The notes below the pieces were generated by a model. That model was not told where the DNA came from and ran no database searches. It saw only the letters and a list, made by a program, of their open reading frames with translations. A stretch of 64,000 nt of DNA from Corynebacterium uberis. Lineage in GTDB: Bacteria > Actinomycetota > Actinomycetes > Mycobacteriales > Mycobacteriaceae. Positions 26,629 through 36,124 of the stretch are shown one piece after another. The stretch's first letter is position 1, and each line of letters begins with the position of its first letter. The position numbers and the translations under genes are program-made. The DNA is taken from the NCBI RefSeq assembly GCF_020616335.1, contig NZ_CP085051.1, forward strand, positions 2,232,001 through 2,296,000, read 5' to 3'.

Positions 26629-28030
26629 GGTATCGGATGTGAGCTTTAGCTACGCGCATTCTTCCACCGGGATCGAGGGGGTGAGCCTCCATGTGGATCC
26701 CGGCGAGGTTGTGCTGCTGTGCGGAGCGTCCGGCTCCGGCAAAACCACCGCGCTGCGCACCCTGAACGCCCTGGTGCCGCAGTTCCACGAGGGCACGCTT
26801 TCCGGCACCGTGCAAGTAACCGGTCAGGAAGTCAGCGTGCTGCCGTTGCGCGATGCCGGGACGCTGGCAGCGACGGTGTTCCAGAATCCGCGCACGCAGT
26901 TCTTTGCCAGCACCGTAGCGGAGGAAATCGCCCTGTTTGGGGAAAACCACGGCCTCGACCCCGCGGAGATCCGCCGCCGCGTGGATGCCGCCGCCGCGCA
27001 GGTCGGCGTATCGGATCTGCTCGACCGTGAGCTCGCGAGCCTCTCCGGCGGGCAGGCGCAAGCGGTAGCCTGCGCCAGTGCCATCGCCGCCGCCACTCCG
27101 GTGGTGCTTCTCGACGAACCCAGCTCCAACCTCTCCACACAATCCATCGATGTGCTCGCCCACACGATCGCCCAGCTCAAAGCTGCGGGAAAGGCTGTGG
27201 TCATCGCCGAGCATCGCCTCTTCTTCCTGCGCGGGCTGGTGGACCGGGCCTACCACTTCTCCCAGGGGCGTATCGACGCCGCGCTCAGCGGCACCGAGCT
27301 TTTCACCTTAAGCGACGCCGACCGCGCCGAGCTGGGGCTGCGCACACTCCAGGCACCACACCGACCCGCGCCCGCACCCTGGGCCGCGGGACGCACCGGG
27401 GTGATAGTAGAAAACCTCCGCGTTAGCTTCGGCGGCACACAGGTGCTCGACATCCCACGCATGGAATTCCCGCGCGGCGCAGTCACGGCGCTGACCGGCC
27501 CCAACGGCGCGGGCAAGTCAACCCTGGCGCGCGTCCTGTGCGGCCTGCAACGCCCCGCACGCGGCGCACGCATCACCGTGCCCGCCACCCGCGCCCTGGT
27601 CATGCAGGACACCTCCCGCCAGCTCTTCGCAGAAACGGTCGCCGAGGAAGTCACCCTGGGCCTGCCGCGCAGCGTCCAAGAGCGTATCGACGTCCCCGCC
27701 ATCCTCGCCGAGCTCGACCTCACCGCCTACGCCGACGCCCACCCCCAGGCCCTGTCCGGAGGACAACGCCAACGGCTGGTCATTGCTAACGCCCTGGCCC
27801 AGGACGCCGAGCTGGTGATCCTCGATGAGCCCACCTCCGGGGTAGGCCGCGAGCACCTGCTGGTGGTGGCAGACCTTCTGCGCCGCCTGGCCGCACGCGG
27901 CGCCGTGGTCATAGTGATCACCCACGACGACGAACTCATCGAAGCGTGCGCGGACCTTAACCTTGAGCTCCTCCCCTGCACCCCCGGTGGGACAACCACT
28001 GCTGGGCGGCCTGCTCCGGGTGATCAGTGA
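26615..28030 (+). CDS. ECF transporter ATPase, two fused ATP-binding domains
   Basis: 471 aa with two complete ABC domains in one chain, equivalent to EcfA plus EcfA'. Domain 1: Walker A GASGSGKTT (~37-45), signature LSGGQAQAVACA, Walker B VVLLDEPSSNL. Domain 2 (from ~266): Walker A GPNGAGKST, signature LSGGQRQRLVIA, Walker B LVILDEPTSG. It starts at GTG 26615 within the T-component gene. The 3' end overlaps the convergent S41 peptidase gene by 74 bp, an unusually long antisense overlap. Confidence 0.92.
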   Translation: MSVVEVSDVSFSYAHSSTGIEGVSLHVDPGEVVLLCGASGSGKTTALRTLNALVPQFHEGTLSGTVQVTGQEVSVLPLRDAGTLAATVFQNPRTQFFASTVAEEIALFGENHGLDPAEIRRRVDAAAAQVGVSDLLDRELASLSGGQAQAVACASAIAAATPVVLLDEPSSNLSTQSIDVLAHTIAQLKAAGKAVVIAEHRLFFLRGLVDRAYHFSQGRIDAALSGTELFTLSDADRAELGLRTLQAPHRPAPAPWAAGRTGVIVENLRVSFGGTQVLDIPRMEFPRGAVTALTGPNGAGKSTLARVLCGLQRPARGARITVPATRALVMQDTSRQLFAETVAEEVTLGLPRSVQERIDVPAILAELDLTAYADAHPQALSGGQRQRLVIANALAQDAELVILDEPTSGVGREHLLVVADLLRRLAARGAVVIVITHDDELIEACADLNLELLPCTPGGTTTAGRPAPGDQ

Positions 28031-28985
28031 CCTCGTCAGGCTCCACCGGTTCTCCCTGGTAGACCCTTCCTGTGCGGTCGCGCTCGAAGGAAGTGGTCAC
28101 GGCGAACTCGGCGCCATCGGGGAGCCGGTAGGCCATGTTCGCGGTGGTATAGCCGGCCGTCGGCTGGCCAAAGGTTCGCGCATCCAGGCCCTTAAACGCC
28201 AGCATGGTCGCCTCCCCGGAGCTGGCCGTCTGCCCATCAACCAGCACCGCCACCGGGACGTGGGCCTTGCCCTGTGCCGTTGTGGTCGTTGGGGTGCCAC
28301 CGCCGCGCACCCCATTGCCGCTGATGGTCACGGGCGTGGAATGCAGGCTGCGCCCAATCCACTCCAAAGCGGTTCCGTCAGGCAGCAGTGGAGACAACCC
28401 TGCAAGCATGGGCCCCATGTCGCCACCCCCATTGCCCCGCAGGTCAACAACGGCACCGCACACCGCGTCCGCGGCGCCAGGAGATACTGGCAAGGCCGCT
28501 ACCAAGCCCTGCGCCAGCGTGTCTGCGTACGCCTGCCCGTCCGCATTCCAGCTAATCGACGGCACCTTTGCTGTCACCACCGCACCCCGCCGGACCACCG
28601 TCGGGGCAGGGTTGTCCTTCTCGGTGCTGCTGCGCACGTCCTCCGGTGGGGTGAAAAAGGAATGCTTGCCCCCGGCGGCGTCGAGAAGCGAATCCAGATC
28701 CCCATAGAGTTCCGCCGGCGCTTTCGCATGGCGAGCATGCTCCATGAGACGCCCATAGGCCTCATCAAACTCCGCCGACTCGCCGTGAATACCCTGGTAC
28801 TGCGCCGGGAAAGCCACAGCCTGCGCGTACCGCTTCGGGGTGACATGACCCAGGAACACCGGATGGCCCAGGATCAACGTGCCGTAGGTGGTGCCGAAGG
28901 CGTAGACCACGCCCGCGGTGGCGCACCCCAGCACCGCGAGCACCGCAACAACGATGAGGCAGATTCTTTTCAACACGCCCCACAC
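27957..28985 (-). CDS. S41 family peptidase, membrane-anchored
   Basis: 342 aa with an N-terminal hydrophobic segment (~6-28; signal anchor, or a lipoprotein signal with Cys ~21) and a C-terminal-processing-peptidase-like domain. Motifs are VDLRGNGGGDMGPM (~199-212), VLVDGQTASSGEATMLAFKG (catalytic Ser in ASSGEA) and FGQPTAGYTT. No PDZ domain is obvious. It acts outside the membrane on unknown substrates. The last 74 bp lie antisense to the ECF ATPase gene. Confidence 0.82.
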   Translation of the reverse strand: MWGVLKRICLIVVAVLAVLGCATAGVVYAFGTTYGTLILGHPVFLGHVTPKRYAQAVAFPAQYQGIHGESAEFDEAYGRLMEHARHAKAPAELYGDLDSLLDAAGGKHSFFTPPEDVRSSTEKDNPAPTVVRRGAVVTAKVPSISWNADGQAYADTLAQGLVAALPVSPGAADAVCGAVVDLRGNGGGDMGPMLAGLSPLLPDGTALEWIGRSLHSTPVTISGNGVRGGGTPTTTTAQGKAHVPVAVLVDGQTASSGEATMLAFKGLDARTFGQPTAGYTTANMAYRLPDGAEFAVTTSFERDRTGRVYQGEPVEPDEVTDHPEQAAQQWLSHRGCRGGAQG

Positions 28986-29081
28986 ACTACCGACGCACCC
29001 CCGCCTGCGGCCTCCACCCCAGGGATGATTTTCCCACGTCAGCGCCCCTAAGGGTAAACCCCGAAGCGTGTGCGGGGGCGG

Positions 29082-29726
29082 TCAGCGGGTACTGCTTGGA
29101 GCACTGGTTTCCCCCAGTGTGAGCTGTGCATCACACCGCTGCACAATCTCCCGGTCGTGCGTGGCAATCACCACGCACGCACCTTCGCGGGCCATCGCCC
29201 ACAAATGATCTAACACCATCTGAGCGTTGGCCGGATCCAGCGCGCCCGTCGGCTCATCCGCCAGTACTACCTGCGGCTTACGGACAAGAAGACGCGCCAC
29301 CGCGACCCGCTGCTGCTGCCCACCTGAAAGCTGATGAACTACGTCCCTCCCGCGGCCCTCCAAACCGACTTGCTTCAGCAGGTCATCGTAAAACGACCGA
29401 GGCCGTGCGCCACGCGCAGCCAACCGCAGGTTGTTGTACACCGACTCATTGTCCACCAGGGCATAGTCCTGGAACAGGTAGCCAATGTAATGCGCGCGGG
29501 CTTTGCGCCGAAGCCGCTCCGAGGCCCGGCCCAGCTCTACCCCGTCAATGCTCAAGGTTCCAGAATCGGGCCTATCCAAACAACCAAGGCAGTTCAACAA
29601 TGTTGATTTTCCGGCACCGGATGGCCCGGTGAGTGCAGTCACACTACCTGCGGGAAAATCCACACTCATGTCCGACCAAAAGGTTCGGCCAGCGATCTTC
29701 TTTGAAGAGTTGTGAAGAATAATCAT
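29082..29726 (-). CDS. ABC transporter ATPase, lactococcin-972-associated type
   Basis: 214-aa LolD/MacB-like ATPase: Walker A GPSGAGKST, signature LSGGQQQRVAVARL, Walker B VVLADEPTGALDP, His in ATHDREI. The start at ATG 29726 (MIILHNSSK) overlaps the permease stop by 4 bp. Small ATPases of this kind next to a DUF1430-like membrane protein are typically found with lactococcin 972-like bacteriocin genes. The gene pair is AT-richer than its neighbours, suggesting acquisition. Confidence 0.82.
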   Translation of the reverse strand: MIILHNSSKKIAGRTFWSDMSVDFPAGSVTALTGPSGAGKSTLLNCLGCLDRPDSGTLSIDGVELGRASERLRRKARAHYIGYLFQDYALVDNESVYNNLRLAARGARPRSFYDDLLKQVGLEGRGRDVVHQLSGGQQQRVAVARLLVRKPQVVLADEPTGALDPANAQMVLDHLWAMAREGACVVIATHDREIVQRCDAQLTLGETSAPSSTR

Positions 29727-31693
29727 GGTTGCGTCACCGTCCGAGGGGTAATCATGCGCGGCAAGACCGCCATTCCTATACACACAGCCAACAGGTTCAC
29801 AGCACAGATGATTACGAGGGACAGCGGTGTCAGCGCAAGTTCGCCGAATAGATCTGGATCAACGAACTGATTTTTAGCCAGTTGGCTCAACCGCCATTGC
29901 CGCCACAATATCCAACCACCGCTTGTCAACACCATAGCCACCACGATGGGAAGGAATAGTGCCAACCGGGACCTGAGACTGTGTCCCAATAGATACTGCA
30001 CGACGAGCCGTTGGTGGAACGCCACCATCACCGTGACAACTCCTGCGAGCAGAACCCCGACATACACCAGCACCGCAAGTACCGCCGAGAGGCCATCTGA
30101 GATGAGCTGTTGTCTCAGTCTAAGACCTTCCGCATGCCAGCGCTCATACGCGCTCCTGCGCTCCGCGACTAGGCCGCGCAGCTGGGGGTCAGACATAAAT
30201 TTTTCAACATCGCGGTCCTGTGAGAACAGGATTTCTTGCTGGGTCAGCGCAGCGAGATTGTCCCCCGGCCCGCGTTGCACAGACTCTCCATCTGGGATAA
30301 CCAACACCAGTCCCGGCTTTTGTACCAATGAAGATCCCAACGCCCCGCCAGACATGCCATAGGTAAATAGCTCGGTGCTCAGGTCCGGAAGAGTTCGGCA
30401 GCCTTGCTGGTCTATGTAGTGGGAAATCTCCTGGAAATTATGCACGTCAGCACGCCCAATAAGCACACAGTCATCCGGCCGAAGATGCATGTCCTGGCCA
30501 TGTATCAAGGCAGTCCTCGCCGCAGAGTAATTCACCGTATAGGCAGTTTGGGAGTTAACCGCGGATCCGGAATCTAGATCGTTGTATGATTTCCGCATCG
30601 TCATCACACCGCCCGTGCGTGCCAGGGAGGCAAGAGTGGAGTTTAACGCATGGTCGATACTGTCATAGTGAGCTTCAGTTGTTGCCCCGGTCACCTGAAT
30701 CATCACTGGCTGGGCACGGCCCTCCCACAGAGGTTCTTCCACCTCTCTTCTGTGCACATCCTGGTACAGCACGCCCGCAAAACTCACGACGGAAAACGCT
30801 GAGATGGCAGTAACAGAAAATATCAGTAGCAAACAAGCGATCACAGGAGCGATTGTCAGTTTGCCCTTCAACGCAGAAACCAGCGGCGTGTAGCTCAAAG
30901 CACCTAATCCCAGAAGCCACGCTAGAACCGCAACGGCGAGGAAGCACCACAGGTACGCAAACCAGAAGGAAAGATAGTCACTCCACAAGGTGCGATCTAA
31001 AAGCGAGCAGATGGCAACGATGCTCAATCCCACACTGACCGCAATCGCTGTCAGCACATGCCTCCATTGGAGAAGGACGGTTCTGAGACCTGCCCCCACC
31101 AGACTACGGCCATGCAGCCGTTGGATAGCCTGCTCACGGGATTGTAGGAGCGCACCTGCGAAGGAAAGGAATGCAACCAACGACAGACAGGCAACTATCC
31201 CCTTGATCCAGCGGGCGAAACTGAAGGTGAAGTAGTCATCGTCAAGATCGCGGGTTTCATACCCCAGCTCGTTCGCCAGGTTTCGGATCTCCTTTCCCAT
31301 GGCAGGAGAGGAGCTCCAGAAGGTATTGCCCTGCCCATCGCCTTCAAGTTGGTCCAGGGGCTTAACCGCGACAGGTGGGGCCATGGGAGGACTCGGGTAG
31401 CCATTTTCTAACCACTCTTGACCGACACCACCACGGGATACATAGGTGGTGTAGTGGTCCCCCTCATAGCGCAAAGCCTGGATGAGTTCGTCTTTAGTCT
31501 CGGAAAGGTGCTCCAGTTCTTGAAGCAGATCTGGGGCCGTCCCCTCGCGCAGGGCTACGACCTGCACCGGCGCGCGCATGTGCGCCACCCCATCCGAATG
31601 CAGGCCAATCTCAATGAAGAAGCTCAAAGAAGAGTTGAGCAATACGATGGCCCATATCAGCAATACCGTAAAAGTACGCGGCTTCGACTTCAT
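29723..31693 (-). CDS. Large membrane protein, bacteriocin-associated/DUF1430-like permease
   Basis: 656 aa with about eight membrane helices arranged as in MacB/FtsX-like permeases: helix 1 (~8-27), an extracellular domain, four helices (~160-300), a second large extracellular domain (~330-530) and three helices at the end (~540-650). Size, topology and the adjacent ATPase fit the multi-spanning 'bacteriocin-associated integral membrane protein' group coupled to lactococcin 972-like peptides (known association; my assignment is by pattern). It may give immunity or export. No bacteriocin gene is found next to it. AAAGG lies upstream of the ATG. Confidence 0.65.
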   Translation of the reverse strand: MKSKPRTFTVLLIWAIVLLNSSLSFFIEIGLHSDGVAHMRAPVQVVALREGTAPDLLQELEHLSETKDELIQALRYEGDHYTTYVSRGGVGQEWLENGYPSPPMAPPVAVKPLDQLEGDGQGNTFWSSSPAMGKEIRNLANELGYETRDLDDDYFTFSFARWIKGIVACLSLVAFLSFAGALLQSREQAIQRLHGRSLVGAGLRTVLLQWRHVLTAIAVSVGLSIVAICSLLDRTLWSDYLSFWFAYLWCFLAVAVLAWLLGLGALSYTPLVSALKGKLTIAPVIACLLLIFSVTAISAFSVVSFAGVLYQDVHRREVEEPLWEGRAQPVMIQVTGATTEAHYDSIDHALNSTLASLARTGGVMTMRKSYNDLDSGSAVNSQTAYTVNYSAARTALIHGQDMHLRPDDCVLIGRADVHNFQEISHYIDQQGCRTLPDLSTELFTYGMSGGALGSSLVQKPGLVLVIPDGESVQRGPGDNLAALTQQEILFSQDRDVEKFMSDPQLRGLVAERRSAYERWHAEGLRLRQQLISDGLSAVLAVLVYVGVLLAGVVTVMVAFHQRLVVQYLLGHSLRSRLALFLPIVVAMVLTSGGWILWRQWRLSQLAKNQFVDPDLFGELALTPLSLVIICAVNLLAVCIGMAVLPRMITPRTVTQP

Positions 31694-31713
31694 CAGTACG
31701 CCTACCTTTAGTC

Positions 31714-31743
31714 ATCAGCAGTTGATGCACGAAGCCTGCTGAT
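31714..31743. promoter_or_regulatory. Inverted repeat upstream of the bacteriocin-type ABC operon
   Basis: Perfect 8-bp arms ATCAGCAG / CTGCTGAT with a 14-nt spacer, 20 bp upstream of the permease start and downstream of ackA. It could be an operator or an mRNA leader hairpin. Confidence 0.45.
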
Positions 31744-31780
31744 TCCCACCTACCAAAGCATCAGCTGCCACACCCATAGG

Positions 31781-31798
31781 AAACCCCCTTTCGGGGGC
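31781..31798 (-). terminator. Rho-independent terminator of pta-ackA
   Basis: On the minus strand CCCCC-GAAA-GGGGG is followed by TTT, 25 bp past the ackA stop: a short GC stem with a GNRA tetraloop. It separates ackA from the downstream ABC operon on the same strand. Confidence 0.7.
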
Positions 31799-31822
31799 AC
31801 GTTCACTTCCGCTTCCGCGGAG

Positions 31823-33019
31823 CTACTTCACAAACCCGACCGCGTAGCGGGCAATCGCCAACTCCTCATTGGTGGGCACCACGAACACGCGGATGGCGGA
31901 GTCGTCGGTGGAGATCTCCCGGGGGCCGTCGTTAGGCAGCTTGTTGCGCTCCGGGTCGATCTTAATGCCGTAGGACTCCAGGCCGGCCAGGGCATCGGCA
32001 CGCACGTCCTGGTCGTTTTCGCCCACTCCAGCGGTGAACGTAATGGCGTTCACCCGGCCCAGCGCGATCATGTAGGAGCCGATGAAGCGGCGCAGCTGGT
32101 GGATATAGATGTTGTAGGCCAGCCAGGCATCCTGGTCCTCGGCGTCGATCATCTCGCGCAGCGCGCGGAAGTCATTGACACCGGACAGACCCTTAACACC
32201 GGAGCGCTTGTTCAGCAGCTCATCGATCTCATCAATGCTCATGCCCGCATTGCGGTGCAGGTGGAAGACAATGCCGGGGTCGATGTCACCAGAGCGCGTG
32301 CCCATGGCCAGGCCGGCCAGCGGGGTCAGGCCCATCGAGGTGTCCACGGCCATGCCGCCGCGGATGGCGGCGGCCGAAGCACCGTTGCCCAGGTGCAAGG
32401 TGATCTGGTTGACCGCACCGGCGGGCATGTCCAGCAGCTCAGGAACCTGCTGGGAGACGTACTCGTGGGAGGTGCCGTGGAAGCCGTAGCGGCGGATGCC
32501 GTTTTCTAGCGCCACATCCTTATTCACCGCATACAGGGCGGCTGCCGGGGGCAGGGTGTGGAAGAAACCAGTGTCAAAGACGGCCACGTGCGGGATGTCC
32601 GGGAACATCTCGCGCGCCACCTCGATGCCGTCGATGTTGGCGGGGTTGTGCAGCGGGGCCAGGGGGATGAGGTCGCGGATCATGCCCAGGATCTCATCGG
32701 TGATCAGCTCCGGGGCGGAGAACAGGATGCCGCCGTGGACCACACGGTGGCCAACAGCTATGACCTCAACCTGCTTGGGGCCGCAGCCGTGTTCCTCCAT
32801 GAGGTCAAAGGCCATCTTCAACCCGGCGGAGTGGTCCGGGATTTCGCCGTGGGTGGTGAACTTTTCCCCGCCGGTCTTTAAGGTAATGGCGCCTTCCGGC
32901 TCGCCGACCTGCTCGACCAGCCCGGAGACAAACGGGTCTTCGGTGGCGTCTGCGTGGGGGTCAACCAGCTGGAACTTGATGGATGAAGACCCGGAGTTTA
33001 AAACGAGAGCGTAGGACAT
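31823..33019 (-). CDS. ackA: Acetate kinase
   Basis: Interconverts acetyl phosphate + ADP and acetate + ATP. 398 aa, normal length. Motifs: [13 protein letters not shown] at the N-terminus, [10 protein letters not shown], the catalytic-region [20 protein letters not shown] and TLHLGNGAS, and TAGVGEND near the C-terminus. It lies directly after pta with no intergenic base, the standard pta-ackA operon of corynebacteria for acetate use and overflow. Confidence 0.97.
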   Translation of the reverse strand: MSYALVLNSGSSSIKFQLVDPHADATEDPFVSGLVEQVGEPEGAITLKTGGEKFTTHGEIPDHSAGLKMAFDLMEEHGCGPKQVEVIAVGHRVVHGGILFSAPELITDEILGMIRDLIPLAPLHNPANIDGIEVAREMFPDIPHVAVFDTGFFHTLPPAAALYAVNKDVALENGIRRYGFHGTSHEYVSQQVPELLDMPAGAVNQITLHLGNGASAAAIRGGMAVDTSMGLTPLAGLAMGTRSGDIDPGIVFHLHRNAGMSIDEIDELLNKRSGVKGLSGVNDFRALREMIDAEDQDAWLAYNIYIHQLRRFIGSYMIALGRVNAITFTAGVGENDQDVRADALAGLESYGIKIDPERNKLPNDGPREISTDDSAIRVFVVPTNEELAIARYAVGFVK

Positions 33020-34393
33020 TTACTTGTTTCCTCCTGCCTGGATGGCGGTGATGGCGACGGTGTTGACAATGTCCGGCACGGTCGCGCCGCGCGAGAGATC
33101 ATTGATCGGCTTGTTCAGGCCCTGCAGGATGGGGCCAACGGCCAGGGCGTCGCCGGTGCGCTGGGCGATCTTGTAGCCGATGTTTCCGGACTGCAGGTCC
33201 GGGAAGATGAACACGGTGGCCTGGCCTGCCACTGCGGACTCCGGCGCCTTCTTGGCCGCCACGGAGGGCTCCACGGAGGCGTCGAATTGCAGCGGGCCGT
33301 CCACGGCCAGCTCGCCGTCGAGGGAGCGGGCGTGTTCCACAGCGGCGGCGACGGCCTCCACGTCCGGGCCCGCACCGGAGGTGCCGGTGGAGTAGGACAG
33401 CAGAGAGACCTTGGGGTCAATGCCAAACTGGGCGGCAGTCTTGGCGGAAACCACGGCGATCTCGCCGAGCTGTTCGGGGGTGGGGTTGGGGTTGACGGCG
33501 CAATCGCCAAACGCCCACAGCCGGCCCTGCATGACCATGAGGAAGATCGAGGACACCACGGAGGCGCCGGGAGCGGTCTTGATGATCTGGAAGGACGGCT
33601 TGATCGTGTGGGCGGTGGTGTGCGCCGCGCCGGAGACCATGCCATCAGCCAGGCCCTTGTGCACCATCATGGTGGCAAAGTAGGAGATGTCCTTCATGGT
33701 CTCGCGCGCCTGCTCCAGGGTGACACCCTTCTTCTTGCGCAGCTCCGCGAACTCGGCGGCGAAGTCCTCCACGTAGTCATTGTGCTGCGGGTCGAGCAGC
33801 TGCGCGTCCGCCAGATCGAGGTTCAGCTCGCCGGCGCGCGCGCGGATCGCCTCCGGGTCCCCCAGGATCGTCAGCTTAACGACGCCCCCTTCCAGCAGCT
33901 GGTGCGCCGCCTGCAGGATGCGATCATCATCGCCTTCCGGAAGCACGATGTGCGAGCCCGTCGTGGCGGCCTGTTTGAGCAGCCACGCCTCAAAGGCCTC
34001 GGGCCCCATGACCGGCTGGGCCGCTTCTTCGGCGGCCGCGCGTAGGGCGTCAGCGGTGAGTTCGTCGGCGGTGAGCTGGGCGGCGACCACCGCCTTGCGG
34101 GAGGCGGCGTGCTCGGCGGCAAGCTCGGCGGCGGGGCCGGGGGCGTCGATAAGCAACACCAGTGGGCTGCCGAGCGCGGCGGCAACGCGGGCATCAAAGT
34201 CCACCTCACCGGTGCCCAGCAGCAGCGCGGGGCCCGCGGCGAGCAGGTCGGCGTCCAGCAGCCGGGCGACGGAGAGCTCCTGAGCTTGCAGATCAATGAC
34301 CGTCCAACCCAGCTGTTCGGCCAGCGCCGTCGCGTTCACCCCCTCGAAGTTCCGGTTGACCAGGGACAGCAAGCAGGAGTGCGGCTGCGTCAT
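33020..34393 (-). CDS. pta: Phosphate acetyltransferase
   Basis: Interconverts acetyl-CoA and acetyl phosphate. 457 aa: an N-terminal ~125-residue Ala-rich domain and the C-terminal PTA_PTB catalytic domain (from ~135, HIVLPEGDDDRILQAA; DGMVSGAAHTTAHTIKPS; SYSTGTSGAGPD; FPDLQSGNIGYK). The start at 34393 is preferred over 34498, as homologues begin near MTQ..LLS and AAAGG lies upstream. Translationally adjacent to ackA. Confidence 0.96.
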   Translation of the reverse strand: MTQPHSCLLSLVNRNFEGVNATALAEQLGWTVIDLQAQELSVARLLDADLLAAGPALLLGTGEVDFDARVAAALGSPLVLLIDAPGPAAELAAEHAASRKAVVAAQLTADELTADALRAAAEEAAQPVMGPEAFEAWLLKQAATTGSHIVLPEGDDDRILQAAHQLLEGGVVKLTILGDPEAIRARAGELNLDLADAQLLDPQHNDYVEDFAAEFAELRKKKGVTLEQARETMKDISYFATMMVHKGLADGMVSGAAHTTAHTIKPSFQIIKTAPGASVVSSIFLMVMQGRLWAFGDCAVNPNPTPEQLGEIAVVSAKTAAQFGIDPKVSLLSYSTGTSGAGPDVEAVAAAVEHARSLDGELAVDGPLQFDASVEPSVAAKKAPESAVAGQATVFIFPDLQSGNIGYKIAQRTGDALAVGPILQGLNKPINDLSRGATVPDIVNTVAITAIQAGGNK

Positions 34394-34729
34394 TAAAAGC
34401 CTTTCATGGGGTAACTCAAGAGACGTATCGCTGCCAGCAAGGCTGCGGGGCGGCGGCAGTGGCGCGCGCAGCGCCCGAAATTCTTTGCCCCTTGTCAAGG
34501 GCGTATGTGGCCTGCCCCACGGCGGCGGCGCGTGTGTGACCGCGAACCATCCTACTAGCCATATCCCGCACCGTGAAATGCTCGCACCCTTTCCCCAGGC
34601 AGGGCGACCTCAGTACTATGGACACGGCTGAAGCCGGCGGGCAGGTCGACGCCGAAACGCACCGGCCCCGCCCCCGCCACCACACCGCCCCGTGAATCGG
34701 ACGACTACACAAAAGGAATGATCACCACG
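34394..34729. other. Divergent intergenic region pta / fprA
   Basis: About 320 bp without a gene. TACTAT (34612-34617) is a candidate -10 towards fprA. The C. glutamicum pta-ackA promoter is controlled by RamB and GlxR; only weak look-alikes of those sites are seen here, so none is called. Confidence 0.4.
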
Positions 34730-36112
34730 ATGTCAGAGCAGTCCAGAGCCTTGCGCGTCGCCGTTGTTGGCGCCGGCCCCGCCGGAATCTACGCCTCCGA
34801 CCTGCTGGTTAAGGCAGATCAGGACGTCGCCGTGGATCTCTACGAGCGCATGCCCGCCCCCTTTGGGCTCATCCGCTACGGCGTCGCCCCGGACCACCCC
34901 CGCATCAAGGGCATTGTCACCTCCCTGCACCGCGTGCTGGACAAGCCGGAAATCCGCCTGCTGGGCAACATCGACGTCGGAAACGACGTCACCATCGAAG
35001 AGCTGGCCGACTACTACGACGCCATCGTGTTCTCCACCGGCGCCACCGGCGACCGCGACCTGCCCATTCCCGGCTCTGACCTGCCCGAATCCTACGGCGC
35101 CGGGCAGTTCGTGGGCTTCTACGACGGCAACCCGGACTTCACCCGCGACTGGAACCTCGCCGCCGAATCCGTCGCCGTGGTCGGCGTGGGCAACGTGGGC
35201 CTAGACATCGCCCGCATCCTGGCCAAGACCGGCGACGAACTGCACGTCACCGAAATCCCCGACAACGTCTACGAAGGCCTGTCCGGCAACGCCGCCAAGG
35301 AAGTCCACATCTTTGGCCGCCGCGGCCCCGCCCAGGCCAAGTTCACCCCCATGGAGCTCAAAGAGCTGGACCACTCCCCGACCATCGAGGTCATCGTGGA
35401 CCCCGAGGACATCGACTACGACGCCGCCTCCGAAGAAGCCCGGCGCGCCTCCAAGTCCCAAGACCTGGTCTGCCAAACGCTCGAACAGTACGCCATGCGC
35501 GAACCTAAGGGCGCTCCCCACAAGCTTTTCATTCACTTTTTTGAGTCCCCCGTGGAAATTCTGGGTGAGAATGGTCACGTTGTGGGCTTCAAGACCGAAC
35601 GCACCGAACTCGACGGCAACGGCGGGGTGCGCGGCACCGGAAAGTTCACCACCTGGCCCGTCCAGGCCGTCTACCGCGCTGTGGGCTACCGCTCCGACGC
35701 CGTGACCGGCGTGCCCTTCGACGCCAACAAGGCCGTCATCCCCAACGACGGCGGCCACGTCCTTTCCGCCCCCGACGGCGAGATCATCCCCGGCCTCTAC
35801 ACCACCGGCTGGATCAAGCGCGGCCCGGTGGGCCTGATTGGCAACACCAAGTCCGACGCCAAGGAAACCACCGAGATGCTGCTGGCAGACTTCGCCGCCG
35901 GCAAGCTCGACGCCCCGGAGGCCGACAAGGACAACCGCGAAGCCGTGGTCGAGTTCCTCAAGTCCAAGGGCATCGCCGTGACCACCTGGGACGGCTGGCA
36001 CCGCCTCGACGCCGCCGAGCGCGCCCTCGGGGAGGCCGAAGGCCGCGAGCGCAAGAAGATCGTCGAGTGGGACGAGATGGTCTCCCACGCCGGCGCCGAG
36101 TACGAAATCTAG
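34730..36112 (+). CDS. fprA: Ferredoxin/flavodoxin-NADP+ reductase, FprA type
   Basis: 460-aa FAD enzyme of the adrenodoxin reductase-like class. FAD site VAVVGAGPAGIYASDLL (~residues 9-25), PFGLIRYGVAPDHPRIK (family hallmark), NADP site VVGVGNVGLDIARIL, then FGRRGPAQAKFTPMEL, and C-terminal TGWIKRGPVGLIGNTKSDA. It reduces ferredoxin with NADPH or the reverse. An in-frame ATG at 34718 directly abuts AAAGGA and is less likely than 34730. Confidence 0.93.
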   Translation: MSEQSRALRVAVVGAGPAGIYASDLLVKADQDVAVDLYERMPAPFGLIRYGVAPDHPRIKGIVTSLHRVLDKPEIRLLGNIDVGNDVTIEELADYYDAIVFSTGATGDRDLPIPGSDLPESYGAGQFVGFYDGNPDFTRDWNLAAESVAVVGVGNVGLDIARILAKTGDELHVTEIPDNVYEGLSGNAAKEVHIFGRRGPAQAKFTPMELKELDHSPTIEVIVDPEDIDYDAASEEARRASKSQDLVCQTLEQYAMREPKGAPHKLFIHFFESPVEILGENGHVVGFKTERTELDGNGGVRGTGKFTTWPVQAVYRAVGYRSDAVTGVPFDANKAVIPNDGGHVLSAPDGEIIPGLYTTGWIKRGPVGLIGNTKSDAKETTEMLLADFAAGKLDAPEADKDNREAVVEFLKSKGIAVTTWDGWHRLDAAERALGEAEGRERKKIVEWDEMVSHAGAEYEI

Positions 36113-36124
36113 CGCTCCTGGGGC

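Noticed and set aside
34394..34717. RamB or GlxR sites upstream of pta
   Set aside because: Best candidates (near 34480 and 34505) match only part of the consensus; not enough to call.
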